From an uncultured Clostridia bacterium (GTDB lineage Bacteria; Bacillota; Clostridia; Oscillospirales; Acutalibacteraceae), in NCBI GenBank assembly GCA_904397205.1, contig CAJFOO010000036.1:1-33697 (forward strand): 33,697 nt of DNA, written 5' to 3'. Each line of letters starts with the position of its first letter. Positions within the stretch are counted from its first letter, which is position 1. The notes beneath the pieces are model-generated. The model did not search any database. It saw only the letters and a program-made list of their open reading frames with translations, and was not told where the DNA came from. The translations under genes were made by a program, and so were the position numbers. Below are positions 1-7,085 of the stretch, in pieces.

Positions 1-62
1 GCCGCAATGGGAATCCAGATTTTCTTTTTATTTACCGGTTTCTTTTCCTGTTGTTCTTCCAT
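1..62 (-). CDS. N-terminus of an exported or membrane protein (partial)
   Basis: Only the first 20 codons lie in the window. They read MEEQQEKKPVNKKKIWIPIA, a charged, Lys-rich start running into a hydrophobic stretch, as in a type II membrane protein or an uncleaved signal anchor. A good ribosome-binding site (AAGGAGG, 6 nt before the ATG) supports the start, although the frame is too short here to stand alone. It lies 86 nt downstream of the carbamate kinase stop on the same strand. A possible -10 (TATACT) and a GC-rich inverted repeat lie in that gap, so it may have its own promoter. The function cannot be told from this fragment. Confidence 0.6.
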   Translation of the reverse strand, partial: MEEQQEKKPVNKKKIWIPIA

Positions 63-96
63 AACTGCCTCCTTCCAACGTCACACGATCAGTATA

Positions 97-110
97 CCGG
101 GAGTTCCCGG
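97..110. repeat. 14-bp inverted repeat CCGGGAGTTCCCGG
   Basis: Near-perfect palindrome (6-bp arms, 2-nt centre) immediately upstream of a TATACT -10-like box for the gene starting at 62. The same element recurs, reverse-complemented, at 22466-22479 in the leader of the mrp-like operon. It could be an operator or a small RNA hairpin. Confidence 0.4.
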
Positions 111-148
111 CGAAATTTGTCCCTTCCGCACGCGGCGCCGTTTGTCCG

Positions 149-1087
149 TCAGGGAAGGATCCACGTCCCGGTCTCCCCAGACAGCGCCTGCTTGGCTTTG
201 CCCAGCGAGGTAATCACGGCTTTTCCTTGGGGGTTGGCCTTCACAAAAGATAAACACGCTTCGACTTTGGGAAGCATACTGCCGGGGGCAAAATGCCCCT
301 GGGCAATGTATTCCTGTGCTGCGGCGGCGGTCATCCGGGGGATCTCCTGCTGGTTTGGCTGGCGGTAATGGATGCATACCCGATCCACCGCCGTCAAAAT
401 AACCAGAAACTGCGCCCCAATCGCCTGCGCCAGGCAAGCGCTGGACTGATCCTTATCGACCACGGCGGCCACCCCCTGGTATCCCTGGGGGGTTTCGACG
501 ACCGGGATTCCCCCGCCGCCCACGGTAATCACCACATCGCCGTGCTCGAGAAGATGCTGTACCGCGGGCAGTTCTACGATGCGCTGGGGCTGCGGGGACG
601 GGACAACCCGGCGGTATCCCCGGCCGGCATCCTCCATAAAGGCAAAGCCGCGTTCCTGCTGCCGCAGGGCTTCCTGCCGGGAATAAAACCGTCCTATCGG
701 CTTGGACGGCCGGGCAAAAGCGGGATCCTGCGGATCCACCACCACCTGGGTGATCAGGCTGACTACCTCCCGATGGATCCCGTGCCGGCGCATCTCCTGC
801 CGGATGGCCTGCTGCAAATGATAGCCGATATATCCCTGGGACATGGCCCCGCACTCCGGGAACGGCATGGGCGGGATACTTTCCTCCTGCGCGGAAGCAA
901 TGTCCATGGCCTGGTGGATCATCCATACCTGGGGTCCGTTGCCATGGCCTATCGTCACATCATAGCCGTCCTGCATCAGCCCCACAATGGTTTTTGCCGT
1001 CTCTTTCACGGATTCCCGCTGGCTTTCGGGCGTGCTTCCCAGCGCGTTCCCTCCTAAAGCCAGTACAATCCTTTTTGCCAATGCCAT
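149..1087 (-). CDS. arcC: Carbamate kinase
   Basis: Amino-acid kinase family enzyme that interconverts carbamoyl phosphate + ADP and carbamate + ATP, usually the ATP-yielding last step of arginine, agmatine or allantoin breakdown in the cytoplasm. Visible hallmarks are an N-terminal VLALGGNALG, a central TVGGGGIPVV, VDKDQSSACLA and a PGSMLPKVEA segment near the C-terminus. The length of about 310 residues is normal. Two in-frame starts compete. The ATG at 1087 abuts GGAGGG with no spacer, while the TTG at 1081 lies 6 nt from GGAGGG and is probably the true start (310 aa). No arginine deiminase or carbamoyltransferase gene is in the window, so the substrate source is unknown. A promoter at 1157-1186 would make it independent of the rib operon upstream. 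Confidence 0.93.
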   Translation of the reverse strand: MALAKRIVLALGGNALGSTPESQRESVKETAKTIVGLMQDGYDVTIGHGNGPQVWMIHQAMDIASAQEESIPPMPFPECGAMSQGYIGYHLQQAIRQEMRRHGIHREVVSLITQVVVDPQDPAFARPSKPIGRFYSRQEALRQQERGFAFMEDAGRGYRRVVPSPQPQRIVELPAVQHLLEHGDVVITVGGGGIPVVETPQGYQGVAAVVDKDQSSACLAQAIGAQFLVILTAVDRVCIHYRQPNQQEIPRMTAAAAQEYIAQGHFAPGSMLPKVEACLSFVKANPQGKAVITSLGKAKQALSGETGTWILP

Positions 1088-1111
1088 CCCTCCGATTCCT
1101 CTTTTCCCTGT

Positions 1112-1125
1112 CCGCCCGCGGGCGG
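1112..1125. repeat. 14-bp perfect GC palindrome in the arcC leader
   Basis: CCGCCCGCGGGCGG lies between the arcC promoter and the arcC start. In RNA it would form a hairpin, with no U-tract beside it; as DNA it could be an operator. No function is known. Confidence 0.35.
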
Positions 1126-1156
1126 GCAAGAAAACCGCCTATTGCTTTCTTCGTCC

Positions 1157-1186
1157 ATCATACCATAGAAAGGGGGGCTTTTACAA
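1157..1186 (-). promoter_or_regulatory. Candidate promoter of arcC
   Basis: On the minus strand, TTGTAA (1186-1181), an 18-nt spacer and TATGAT (1162-1157). The -35 box lies in the loop of the rib-operon terminator, so upstream transcription ends where arcC transcription begins. Confidence 0.5.
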
Positions 1187-1199
1187 GAAAAAGCCCCCA
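1172..1199 (-). terminator. Intrinsic terminator of the rib operon
   Basis: A 10-bp stem pairs GGGGGCTTTT (1173-1182) with AAAAGCCCCC (1189-1198). On the minus strand it is followed by a moderately T-rich CTTTCT. It lies 15 nt past the HAD gene stop. Confidence 0.6.
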
Positions 1200-1213
1200 A
1201 GGTTTTATTTCTT

Positions 1214-1870
1214 TTAAAAAATATCCTGTAGCTGGGTAACGGCGTCGATCCGGCAGGAAGCATCCAGCAGTTCCTCCTGCCTGCCGTACCCATACCGGCA
1301 TCCGACCGAAAACAGCCCATGTACGCGGGCGACTTCCATATCGTGGCGGCGGTCGCCAATCACCGCAAACGGGCCGGGATGTCTCTGCGCCAGGATGGGA
1401 AAAATCTTCTCTTTGGGCTGGAACTGGTACGCACCCGCCGCATAAAAACCATCGAAGAACCGATCCAGCCCGAACGCCTCCCGGTGCGCCTGCAAGTACG
1501 ACGGATGACAGTTGCTCAGCACCACCATATGGTACCCTTTCCCCTGCAAATCGGCAAGCGTTTCCTCCGTCCCCGGATACAAACAGCCTTCCCCCCGCCG
1601 CAGGGCGTCGTTTTCCCACTCGCCGATCATCCGGCCGTACTTCTGCGCCTGCTCCGGCGGCAAATCCGGCCGGAATTCCCGCCACATTTCTTCGGCGGTG
1701 CATCCCAGCCACCGGTTGATTTCCGCATCATCCCAGCCGCGTGCAGGGGCGATGCCGTCCGCCACCATCTGGGCATACATATGCCGGAAAGCCGGTGCAT
1801 ACAGCCTGCCGCTGTCATGGAGAGTGCCGTCGTAGTCGAAAATCAACGTGGAAACCGGCTGCCTATCCAT
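1214..1870 (-). CDS. HAD-superfamily phosphatase, last gene of the rib operon
   Basis: 218-residue haloacid dehalogenase phosphatase. The nucleophile motif FDYDGTL is near the N-terminus, followed by a helical (C1-type) cap, a VVLSNC motif II and GDRRHD as the acidic motif IV. By general similarity it would be called phosphoglycolate phosphatase-like. The context says more: its ATG (1870) comes 1 nt after the ribH stop codon, so it is probably translationally coupled, and the operon terminator follows directly. Riboflavin synthesis needs a HAD phosphatase to dephosphorylate 5-amino-6-ribitylamino-uracildione 5'-phosphate (the role of YcsE in Bacillus and YigB/YbjI in E. coli), and ribD, ribE, ribBA and ribH do not encode that step. 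I infer this role here; the substrate itself cannot be read from sequence. Confidence 0.85.
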   Translation of the reverse strand: MDRQPVSTLIFDYDGTLHDSGRLYAPAFRHMYAQMVADGIAPARGWDDAEINRWLGCTAEEMWREFRPDLPPEQAQKYGRMIGEWENDALRRGEGCLYPGTEETLADLQGKGYHMVVLSNCHPSYLQAHREAFGLDRFFDGFYAAGAYQFQPKEKIFPILAQRHPGPFAVIGDRRHDMEVARVHGLFSVGCRYGYGRQEELLDASCRIDAVTQLQDIF

Positions 1871-1871
1871 C

Positions 1872-2333
1872 TTACAGCTGGCGGAGCAGGTTAGCCATCT
1901 CAATGGCCGTTACTGCTGCGTCGAAGCCCTTGTTCCCGGCCTTTGTCCCGGCACGCTCCACGGCCTGCTCGATGCTGTCGGTAGTCAGCACGCCGAAAAT
2001 GACGGGCACGTCGCTTTTGAGGGATACGGCTGCCACCCCTTTGGATACTTCCGCGCACACATAATCAAAATGCGGGGTGGAGCCGCGGATCACCGCGCCC
2101 AGGCAGATCACCGCGTCGTACTTTTTGCTCTGCGCCATTCTCTGTGCCGCCAGCGGCAGCTCAAACGCGCCGGGCGTCCAGGCTAGGTCGATGTCCTCGG
2201 GGCGCACGCCATGCCGCTGCAAGCCGTCTTCCGCGCCGCCAATCAGTTTGGAGACGATAAACTCATTGAACCGGGATGCGACAATCCCGATTTTCAGCCC
2301 CTGCGCAATCAGATTTCCTTGAATAATATTCAT
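1872..2333 (-). CDS. ribH: 6,7-dimethyl-8-ribityllumazine synthase
   Basis: Condenses 5-amino-6-ribitylaminouracil with 3,4-dihydroxy-2-butanone 4-phosphate to make lumazine, the penultimate riboflavin precursor; the family assembles as large cytoplasmic oligomers. The 153 residues match the family length. Visible motifs are the SRFNEF substrate loop, [21 protein letters not shown] with catalytic His88, and a C-terminal [12 protein letters not shown] phosphate-binding region. GGAGG lies 8 nt before the ATG. It sits 31 nt after ribBA and 1 nt before the HAD phosphatase gene. Confidence 0.97.
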   Translation of the reverse strand: MNIIQGNLIAQGLKIGIVASRFNEFIVSKLIGGAEDGLQRHGVRPEDIDLAWTPGAFELPLAAQRMAQSKKYDAVICLGAVIRGSTPHFDYVCAEVSKGVAAVSLKSDVPVIFGVLTTDSIEQAVERAGTKAGNKGFDAAVTAIEMANLLRQL

Positions 2334-2364
2334 GATAGATTCCTCCCTGAAATTGAGATCCTAC

Positions 2365-3600
2365 TTAATCTTTACCGCAATGCCCGCAGGAACATCCCGA
2401 AGGGAACTCCAGCAGGTGATCCATTTTTTGCTGTTTCGTGCGAAGGTAAAACTCGTTTTCTTTGTGGCTGGGCATCTGGATGGGCACCCGCTCCACAATT
2501 TCCAGACCATATCCTTCCAGCCCCTTCATCTTTTTGGGATTGTTGGTCATCAGGCGCAGCTTTTTAGCCCCCAGGTCTTTGAGGATCTGCGCGCCGATCC
2601 CATAGTCGCGCAGATCCGCCGGGAATCCCAGCTGCAGATTGGCTTCGACCGTATCCAGCCCGGTATCCTGAAGCGCATACGCCTTGAGCTTATTGATCAG
2701 CCCGATCCCGCGGCCCTCCTGCCGCATATACACCAGGATCCCGCGGCCTTCTTTGGCGATTTGCTGCATGGCGGCCGCATACTGTTCCCCGCAGTCGCAG
2801 CGCAGGGAGCCCAATGCATCGCCGGTGAGACATTCGGAATGCACCCGGGTCAGAATCGGCGTATCGGGATCCACTTCGCCCATCACGAGAGCCACATGAT
2901 GCTCGCCGCTGACCCGGTTCTCGTAGCCGTAAATGGTAAATTGCCCGTATTTTGTCGGCATATCAGCGCAGGCCACCCGCTCGATTAACGACTCCTTCTG
3001 GCGGCGGTACGCGATGAGCTGGGCAATGGTGATGAATTTGATCCCGTGCTTCCGGCTGAATTCCTGCAGCTGCGGGGTACGCATCATCTGGCCGTCATCG
3101 TCCATGATTTCGCAGCACAGGCCGCATTCCTTGAGTCCCGCCAAACGGCACAAATCCACAGTCGCCTCGGTATGTCCGGTGCGCACCAGTACGCCGCCGT
3201 CCTTCGCTTCCAGCGGGAACATATGTCCCGGCCGGCGGAAATCCTCCGGCTTTGCCCCGTCCTCCACAGCCTTGCGGGCGGTCAGGCCCCGCTCGTAGGC
3301 GGAAATCCCCGTGGTGGTATCCACATGGTCAATCGATACCGTAAACGCCGTGGCGTGGTTGTCCGTATTGGTTTCCACCATCTGGGACAGGCCCAGCTTC
3401 CGGGTCATCTCCCGGCTCATCGGCATACAGATCAGCCCTTTGGCATGGGTTGCCATAAAGTTTACATTTTCCGTGGTGGCGAATTCCGCCGCGCAAATCA
3501 GGTCGCCTTCATTTTCCCGGTCTTCGTCGTCCGTCACCAGGAGCAGCTTCCCCTGCCGCAGATCGTCCAGAGCTTCTTCTATGGTATGATATTGAAACAT
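2365..3600 (-). CDS. ribBA: Bifunctional DHBP synthase / GTP cyclohydrolase II
   Basis: Feeds both branches of riboflavin synthesis. The N-terminal half (about 1-200) makes 3,4-dihydroxy-2-butanone 4-phosphate from ribulose 5-phosphate, and the C-terminal half (about 205-395) opens GTP. The DHBP synthase metal-binding [10 protein letters not shown] (24-33) and [10 protein letters not shown] (141-150) are present, as are the zinc cysteines Cys257, Cys268 and Cys270 and the RQEGRGIGL motif of GTP cyclohydrolase II. I chose the ATG at 3600 (411 aa), with AAAGGATG about 7 nt upstream, over an upstream ATG at 3630 that lacks a good site. The protein ends in an extra Cys-rich tail ([11 protein letters not shown]) not needed for either activity. 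Confidence 0.97.
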   Translation of the reverse strand: MFQYHTIEEALDDLRQGKLLLVTDDEDRENEGDLICAAEFATTENVNFMATHAKGLICMPMSREMTRKLGLSQMVETNTDNHATAFTVSIDHVDTTTGISAYERGLTARKAVEDGAKPEDFRRPGHMFPLEAKDGGVLVRTGHTEATVDLCRLAGLKECGLCCEIMDDDGQMMRTPQLQEFSRKHGIKFITIAQLIAYRRQKESLIERVACADMPTKYGQFTIYGYENRVSGEHHVALVMGEVDPDTPILTRVHSECLTGDALGSLRCDCGEQYAAAMQQIAKEGRGILVYMRQEGRGIGLINKLKAYALQDTGLDTVEANLQLGFPADLRDYGIGAQILKDLGAKKLRLMTNNPKKMKGLEGYGLEIVERVPIQMPSHKENEFYLRTKQQKMDHLLEFPSGCSCGHCGKD

Positions 3601-3616
3601 AGGCTCATCCTTTCTA

Positions 3617-4270
3617 TTAATTAAATCCATGCTCCCGCAAAAAAGCCTCTGTCAGTGAGGAGGGAGCGGGCACGGATGCTGCGGGTCCACGCAGCAATTT
3701 TTCCACATACTTGCCAATCATATCGCATTCCAGGTTTACCGGCGCACCTTCCCGCTCGCGCAGCAGGGTGGTTTCTTCCCCGGTGTGGGGGATCACCGAA
3801 ACCTGAAACGCATCCGCTGAAACCGCCGCCACCGTCAGGCTGATGCCGTCGATCGCAATGGAACCCTTTTCTACCACATACCGCAGGACAGGTTCCTCTG
3901 CCGCCACCGTGACCCATACGGCGTTGTCCTCCCGGCGCAGCCCGGTGATCGTCCCTACGCCGTCGATATGCCCGCTGACAATATGCCCTCCCAGCCGGCT
4001 GTCGAGCCGCAGGGCGCGTTCCAGATTCACCGGGCTGCCCGGATGCAGCATCCCCAGCTTGCTGCGGCGCAGGGTTTCGGCCATCACGTCGGCGGTAAAA
4101 CTGCGGGAATCCAGATGGGTGACCGTCAGGCATACCCCGCTGGTACAAATGCTGTCGCCGATTTTCGTCTGCTCCAGTACCTTCGCGGCCTCCACCACCA
4201 GCCGGGAAGATTTTTCCCCGGGGATCACCTGCTGTACCACGCCGATTTCTTCTACAATTCCCGTAAACAA
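3617..4270 (-). CDS. ribE: Riboflavin synthase, alpha subunit
   Basis: Dismutates two lumazine molecules to riboflavin and the pyrimidine precursor. The 217-residue protein shows the two lumazine-binding-domain repeats typical of the trimeric enzyme: FTGIVEEIG at the N-terminus with GVCLTV, then [12 protein letters not shown] opening the second half with GISLTV. The start is TTG at 4270: GGAGGG lies 6 nt upstream, and this is exactly where the family's conserved (M)FTGIVE begins. The open frame runs further upstream only because it overlaps ribD. It begins 2 nt after the ribD stop and ends 16 nt before ribBA. The gene is called ribE in Bacillus-style naming and ribC in E. coli-style naming. 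Confidence 0.95.
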   Translation of the reverse strand: MFTGIVEEIGVVQQVIPGEKSSRLVVEAAKVLEQTKIGDSICTSGVCLTVTHLDSRSFTADVMAETLRRSKLGMLHPGSPVNLERALRLDSRLGGHIVSGHIDGVGTITGLRREDNAVWVTVAAEEPVLRYVVEKGSIAIDGISLTVAAVSADAFQVSVIPHTGEETTLLREREGAPVNLECDMIGKYVEKLLRGPAASVPAPSSLTEAFLREHGFN

Positions 4271-4272
4271 GG

Positions 4273-5373
4273 CTATCCCTCCCCACGCGGCACCACGTCT
4301 GCCACAATTTTGATATCCTCCCCGATGGGCTGCGCCCGCATATGCCGCAGACGGCAGGCATCCGCCAAATGGAAAAAGCCCTTCCCTTCGACCGGGGTTT
4401 TGGCATCCTTCCCCCCGAGGATCTTTGGTGCAATGTAGGCAATCACCCGGTGGACAATCCCCTGCTCCAGCGCGGAGGCATGGATCTCCCCGCCGCCTTC
4501 CAGCAGGAGGCTGTCGATCTCCCGTGCGCCAAGCTGCTTCATCAAGTCCTGCAAATCCACCCGGCCGCCGCGCTCCCTGCAAAGCAGCACCCTGGCCCCT
4601 TTTTGCCGCAGGGCCTCCTGTTTTTCGGGCGCGGCATCCGGCAATGCGGCAAACCAGGTGGGGGCTTTATCTAAATCCTGCAATACCCGCGCGGAAAGCG
4701 GGGTGCGCAGATGGCTGTCCACCACGATCCGTACCGGGGAAACCCCGCCCTCTTTGCGGCAGGTCAGACGGGGATCGTCCTGAAGTACCGTCCCCACCCC
4801 CACAAGGATCCCTTTGAGGGCGTGACGCAGCTCCTGCACATCTGCGCGGGATGCTTCCCCGGTAATCCACTGGGATTCCCCGGAAACCGCCGCAATTTTC
4901 CCGTCCAGGCTCATGGCCGTTTTGAGAACTACAAAGGGGGTTTTGTGCGTGATATAATGGAAAAAGATCGGATTGAGCGCACGGCATTCGTCCTCCAGCA
5001 CCCCGCAGGTGACGGAGATTCCCGCATCGCGCAGCTTTTGTACCCCCGCGCCTGCCACAGCCGGGTTGGGATCCAGGCAGCCCACGACGACCCGCGCTAC
5101 GCCTTCCCGGATGAGAAGATCCGCACAGGGCGGGGTCCTCCCCTGATGGGAACATGGTTCCAGCGTCACATAGGCGGTAGCTCCCCGCACGGGTTCTGCC
5201 GCAGACCGCACAGCATATACCTCCGCGTGGGGCCCGCCGGCTTTCTGATGCCATCCTTCCCCAATGACGCGGCCATCCTTTACCAGCACCGCACCCACCA
5301 AGGGATTGGGGCTGACAAACCCCCGGCCCTTCTCCGCCAAAGCCAGGGCCCGGCGCATATAAGTTTCGTCCAT
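4273..5373 (-). CDS. ribD: Bifunctional riboflavin deaminase-reductase
   Basis: First gene of the rib operon. The N-terminal deaminase domain (about 1-145) carries the zinc site His49-Ala-Glu51 plus PCSHQGRTPPC with Cys74 and Cys83. The C-terminal domain (about 146-366) is the NADPH-dependent 5-amino-6-(5-phosphoribosylamino)uracil reductase, with SLDGKIA, SQWITG and LLLEGGGE. The length, 366 residues, is typical. The start is ATG at 5373, preceded by GGAGGTGATC, which matches the 16S 3' end very well and sits directly after the U-tract of the leader terminator. Expression should therefore be set by transcription attenuation at the FMN riboswitch. Confidence 0.97.
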   Translation of the reverse strand: MDETYMRRALALAEKGRGFVSPNPLVGAVLVKDGRVIGEGWHQKAGGPHAEVYAVRSAAEPVRGATAYVTLEPCSHQGRTPPCADLLIREGVARVVVGCLDPNPAVAGAGVQKLRDAGISVTCGVLEDECRALNPIFFHYITHKTPFVVLKTAMSLDGKIAAVSGESQWITGEASRADVQELRHALKGILVGVGTVLQDDPRLTCRKEGGVSPVRIVVDSHLRTPLSARVLQDLDKAPTWFAALPDAAPEKQEALRQKGARVLLCRERGGRVDLQDLMKQLGAREIDSLLLEGGGEIHASALEQGIVHRVIAYIAPKILGGKDAKTPVEGKGFFHLADACRLRHMRAQPIGEDIKIVADVVPRGEG

Positions 5374-5390
5374 CCGATCACCTCCAAAAA

Positions 5391-5423
5391 CAAAAAACCT
5401 GAAGCCCATTCCGGCGCTTCAGG
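5391..5423 (-). terminator. Attenuator terminator of the FMN riboswitch
   Basis: On the minus strand CCTGAAGC (5423-5416) pairs with GCTTCAGG (5405-5398), followed by TTTTTTGTTTTT. It lies between the FMN aptamer and the ribD ribosome-binding site, as expected for an off-switch when FMN is plentiful. Confidence 0.85.
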
Positions 5424-5464
5424 GTAAGATACACATTCCGGGAGTTAGGAAAACCCTCCCCCTT

Positions 5465-5590
5465 GTTCTTCTTTCATCCAGACTGTGACTGTCGGCTTCG
5501 GGTTCACACCGAATCATGCCTTGCGGCTCGTGGGCTCAAGGGGATCCCCTTATACCACCGGTAGGGACTTGCACCCTGCCCTGAAGAAAC
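5465..5590 (-). promoter_or_regulatory. FMN riboswitch (RFN element)
   Basis: The minus strand carries the conserved RFN blocks in order: AGGGCAGGGTGCAAGTCCC, ACCGGTGGTA, GAGCCCACGAGC, ATTCGGTGTGAACCCGAAGC, CGACAGT and AGTCTGGATG. The ends GTTTCTTC and GAAGAAC can pair as the closing helix. It precedes ribD and is followed by an intrinsic terminator, giving feedback control of riboflavin synthesis by FMN. The whole non-coding stretch 5374-5821 holds this element, its terminator and two divergent promoters. Confidence 0.97.
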
Positions 5591-5605
5591 TTTTATATGG
5601 TTTCT

Positions 5606-5634
5606 ATTAAACCATCTTTGCGGAAAAATGTCAA
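5606..5634 (-). promoter_or_regulatory. Promoter of the rib operon
   Basis: On the minus strand, a perfect -35 TTGACA (5634-5629), a 17-nt spacer and -10 TTTAAT (5611-5606). The expected RNA start lies a few bases before the FMN aptamer. Confidence 0.8.
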
Positions 5635-5656
5635 GCCCGCGCCTTCAGCACATCCC

Positions 5657-5686
5657 TTGCTTGCCTGCCGCCAAGCGTGGTACAAT
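5657..5686 (+). promoter_or_regulatory. Candidate promoter of the NimA-like gene
   Basis: TTGCTT (5657-5662), an 18-nt spacer and TACAAT (5681-5686). It diverges from the rib promoter 23 bp away and leaves a leader of about 130 nt that shows no recognised RNA motif. Confidence 0.5.
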
Positions 5687-5821
5687 GGATACAGAAAGGA
5701 AAAACCGCGGGCGCACTGCCTAAAACTTCCGCCCGGCTGAGCGGCTGGAAGCCGCAGGCGCGATCTGGGTGTGGGCCTTGCCCGCCAATATCCATAGAAA
5801 ACACGAAAGGAAGGGATCGCC

Positions 5822-6292
5822 ATGCGCCGGAGCGACCGGGAGGTGACCGATCTGCAAACAATCAAGGAAATTATCAGGGCCTGCGATTGCTGCCGCCTCG
5901 GGCTTTGCGACGCCGGGAAGGCATACATCGTCCCCTTGAATTTCGGGTATACCGAACAGGGCGGCAAGCACACCTTCTATTTCCACAGCGCCAAGGAAGG
6001 AAGAAAAATCACCCTGCTCTCCCAAAACCCCTGCGTGGGGTTTGAACTGGATACCGGATACCAGCTGATAGAAAGCGCGCAGGCGTGCGGATATTCGGCG
6101 CGGTTCCAAAGCATCATCGGTACGGGCACCGTGACCATGCTGCACACCCCCAAAGAAAAACGCGCGGCTCTGCAAGAAATTATGATGCGCCACACCGGCA
6201 AAGAAGACTGGCAATTCCCTGAAGATATGCTGGAAGCCGTATGCGTGTTCCGGCTGGACGTGGAAGAGCTTTCCTGCAAGGAGCACCGCTAG
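5822..6292 (+). CDS. Pyridoxamine 5'-phosphate oxidase-fold flavoprotein, NimA-like
   Basis: 156 residues with the look of the split-barrel, FMN-binding PNPOx family of the NimA/COG3467 type. An N-terminal helix with IIRACDCCRLG is followed by AYIVPLNFGY, TFYFHSAKEGRK, a central GTGTVTML strand and a C-terminal FRLDVEELS strand. Relatives bind FMN or related cofactors and include nitroimidazole reductases, but the substrate here is unknown. AAGGAAGG lies 7 nt before the ATG. The gene diverges from the riboflavin operon, which fits an FMN-using protein. Its stop codon overlaps the stop of the convergent phosphopantetheinyl transferase gene within one CTAG. Confidence 0.85.
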   Translation: MRRSDREVTDLQTIKEIIRACDCCRLGLCDAGKAYIVPLNFGYTEQGGKHTFYFHSAKEGRKITLLSQNPCVGFELDTGYQLIESAQACGYSARFQSIIGTGTVTMLHTPKEKRAALQEIMMRHTGKEDWQFPEDMLEAVCVFRLDVEELSCKEHR

Positions 6293-6867
6293 CTCCGATC
6301 TCTGGCACACACGCAAAGGGCATACCCTTCCAGCTTCCATGACCACCAGAACCGGCATCCCTTCGCCGCCTGCTCCGGCAGTTCCCGCAGCCCGGCGCCA
6401 AAATACTTGCCCAGGGCTTCCCGTTTGGTCCACAGCCGGTAAAATTCCCGCGGTGTGTCCGGGGCCTGCCGATAGGCTTCCTGATCCTCCGGCAGAAAAT
6501 ACCGCCGCGCAATGGCGTCAAACCGCACCGCCTGGAATCGCTGCACATCGATCCCCACCGGCGCGTCATGCACGGCACACACACACCATTGTCCCGAGTG
6601 GCTGATATTCCAATGGATTTCCGGGCGGTTCACAAAAAACGGCTTGCCCTGCCCGGCCCGGCTGATCCGCAGACGCAGGGGATCTGCCCCAAATTCCTTC
6701 CAGGCCGCGTATCTTGCCAAAAGTTCCCCGGCAAGGCTGGCATCCCGTTTTCCGGAGGCAAGACGGCTATACCGTGCCCTATCCGTATACGGCAGCCATC
6801 GGGCAAGCTCGGCTTCCGAAAACAGGCGGTCCAGCCGCACCGCAAATACTTTCGGTTCCAATTCCAT
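6289..6867 (-). CDS. 4'-phosphopantetheinyl transferase, Sfp type
   Basis: Transfers the phosphopantetheine arm of CoA onto carrier proteins. About 192 residues with the family signature: WNISHSG (residues 86-92), GIDVQ with Asp107, and FYRLWTKREALGKYFG with Trp146, Lys148, Glu150 and Lys154. The second acidic residue of the usual GIDIE is Gln109 here, which may alter magnesium binding. The start is uncertain by two codons: the ATG at 6867 touches GGAGGG, whereas the TTG at 6861 lies 6 nt from it and is the better-placed start. No polyketide or peptide synthetase is nearby, so it may serve fatty-acid ACP or distant clusters. Confidence 0.88.
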   Translation of the reverse strand: MELEPKVFAVRLDRLFSEAELARWLPYTDRARYSRLASGKRDASLAGELLARYAAWKEFGADPLRLRISRAGQGKPFFVNRPEIHWNISHSGQWCVCAVHDAPVGIDVQRFQAVRFDAIARRYFLPEDQEAYRQAPDTPREFYRLWTKREALGKYFGAGLRELPEQAAKGCRFWWSWKLEGYALCVCARDRS

Positions 6868-6949
6868 CCCTCCTGCCCGGTATTCTTCCTCATTGTAAAA
6901 CCTGTACGGGTAAATGTAAAGAGACAAGCAAGAAATTCCGGAAGCGTTG

Positions 6950-6978
6950 TTGAAATTTTGCTCTTTTTGTAGTATGAT
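6950..6978 (+). promoter_or_regulatory. Promoter of the Enzyme I gene
   Basis: TTGAAA (6950-6955), a 17-nt spacer and TATGAT (6973-6978). The leader of about 100 nt contains a perfect 8-bp hairpin, GCAGAAGG (7035-7042) with CCTTCTGC (7048-7055), without a U-tract. Confidence 0.65.
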
Positions 6979-7085
6979 GGTAAAAAAGCGGTTTCTTTTT
7001 TCGTTATCTTTGCTGAATCTCTCCGTTAATTGCTGCAGAAGGCTTTCCCTTCTGCCCTACCTAAAGGATTGAGGCTTTTATCCCT

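Noticed and set aside
3617-4582. 321-codon version of riboflavin synthase
   Set aside because: The first 104 codons overlap ribD out of frame; the family start FTGIVEE matches the TTG at 4270.
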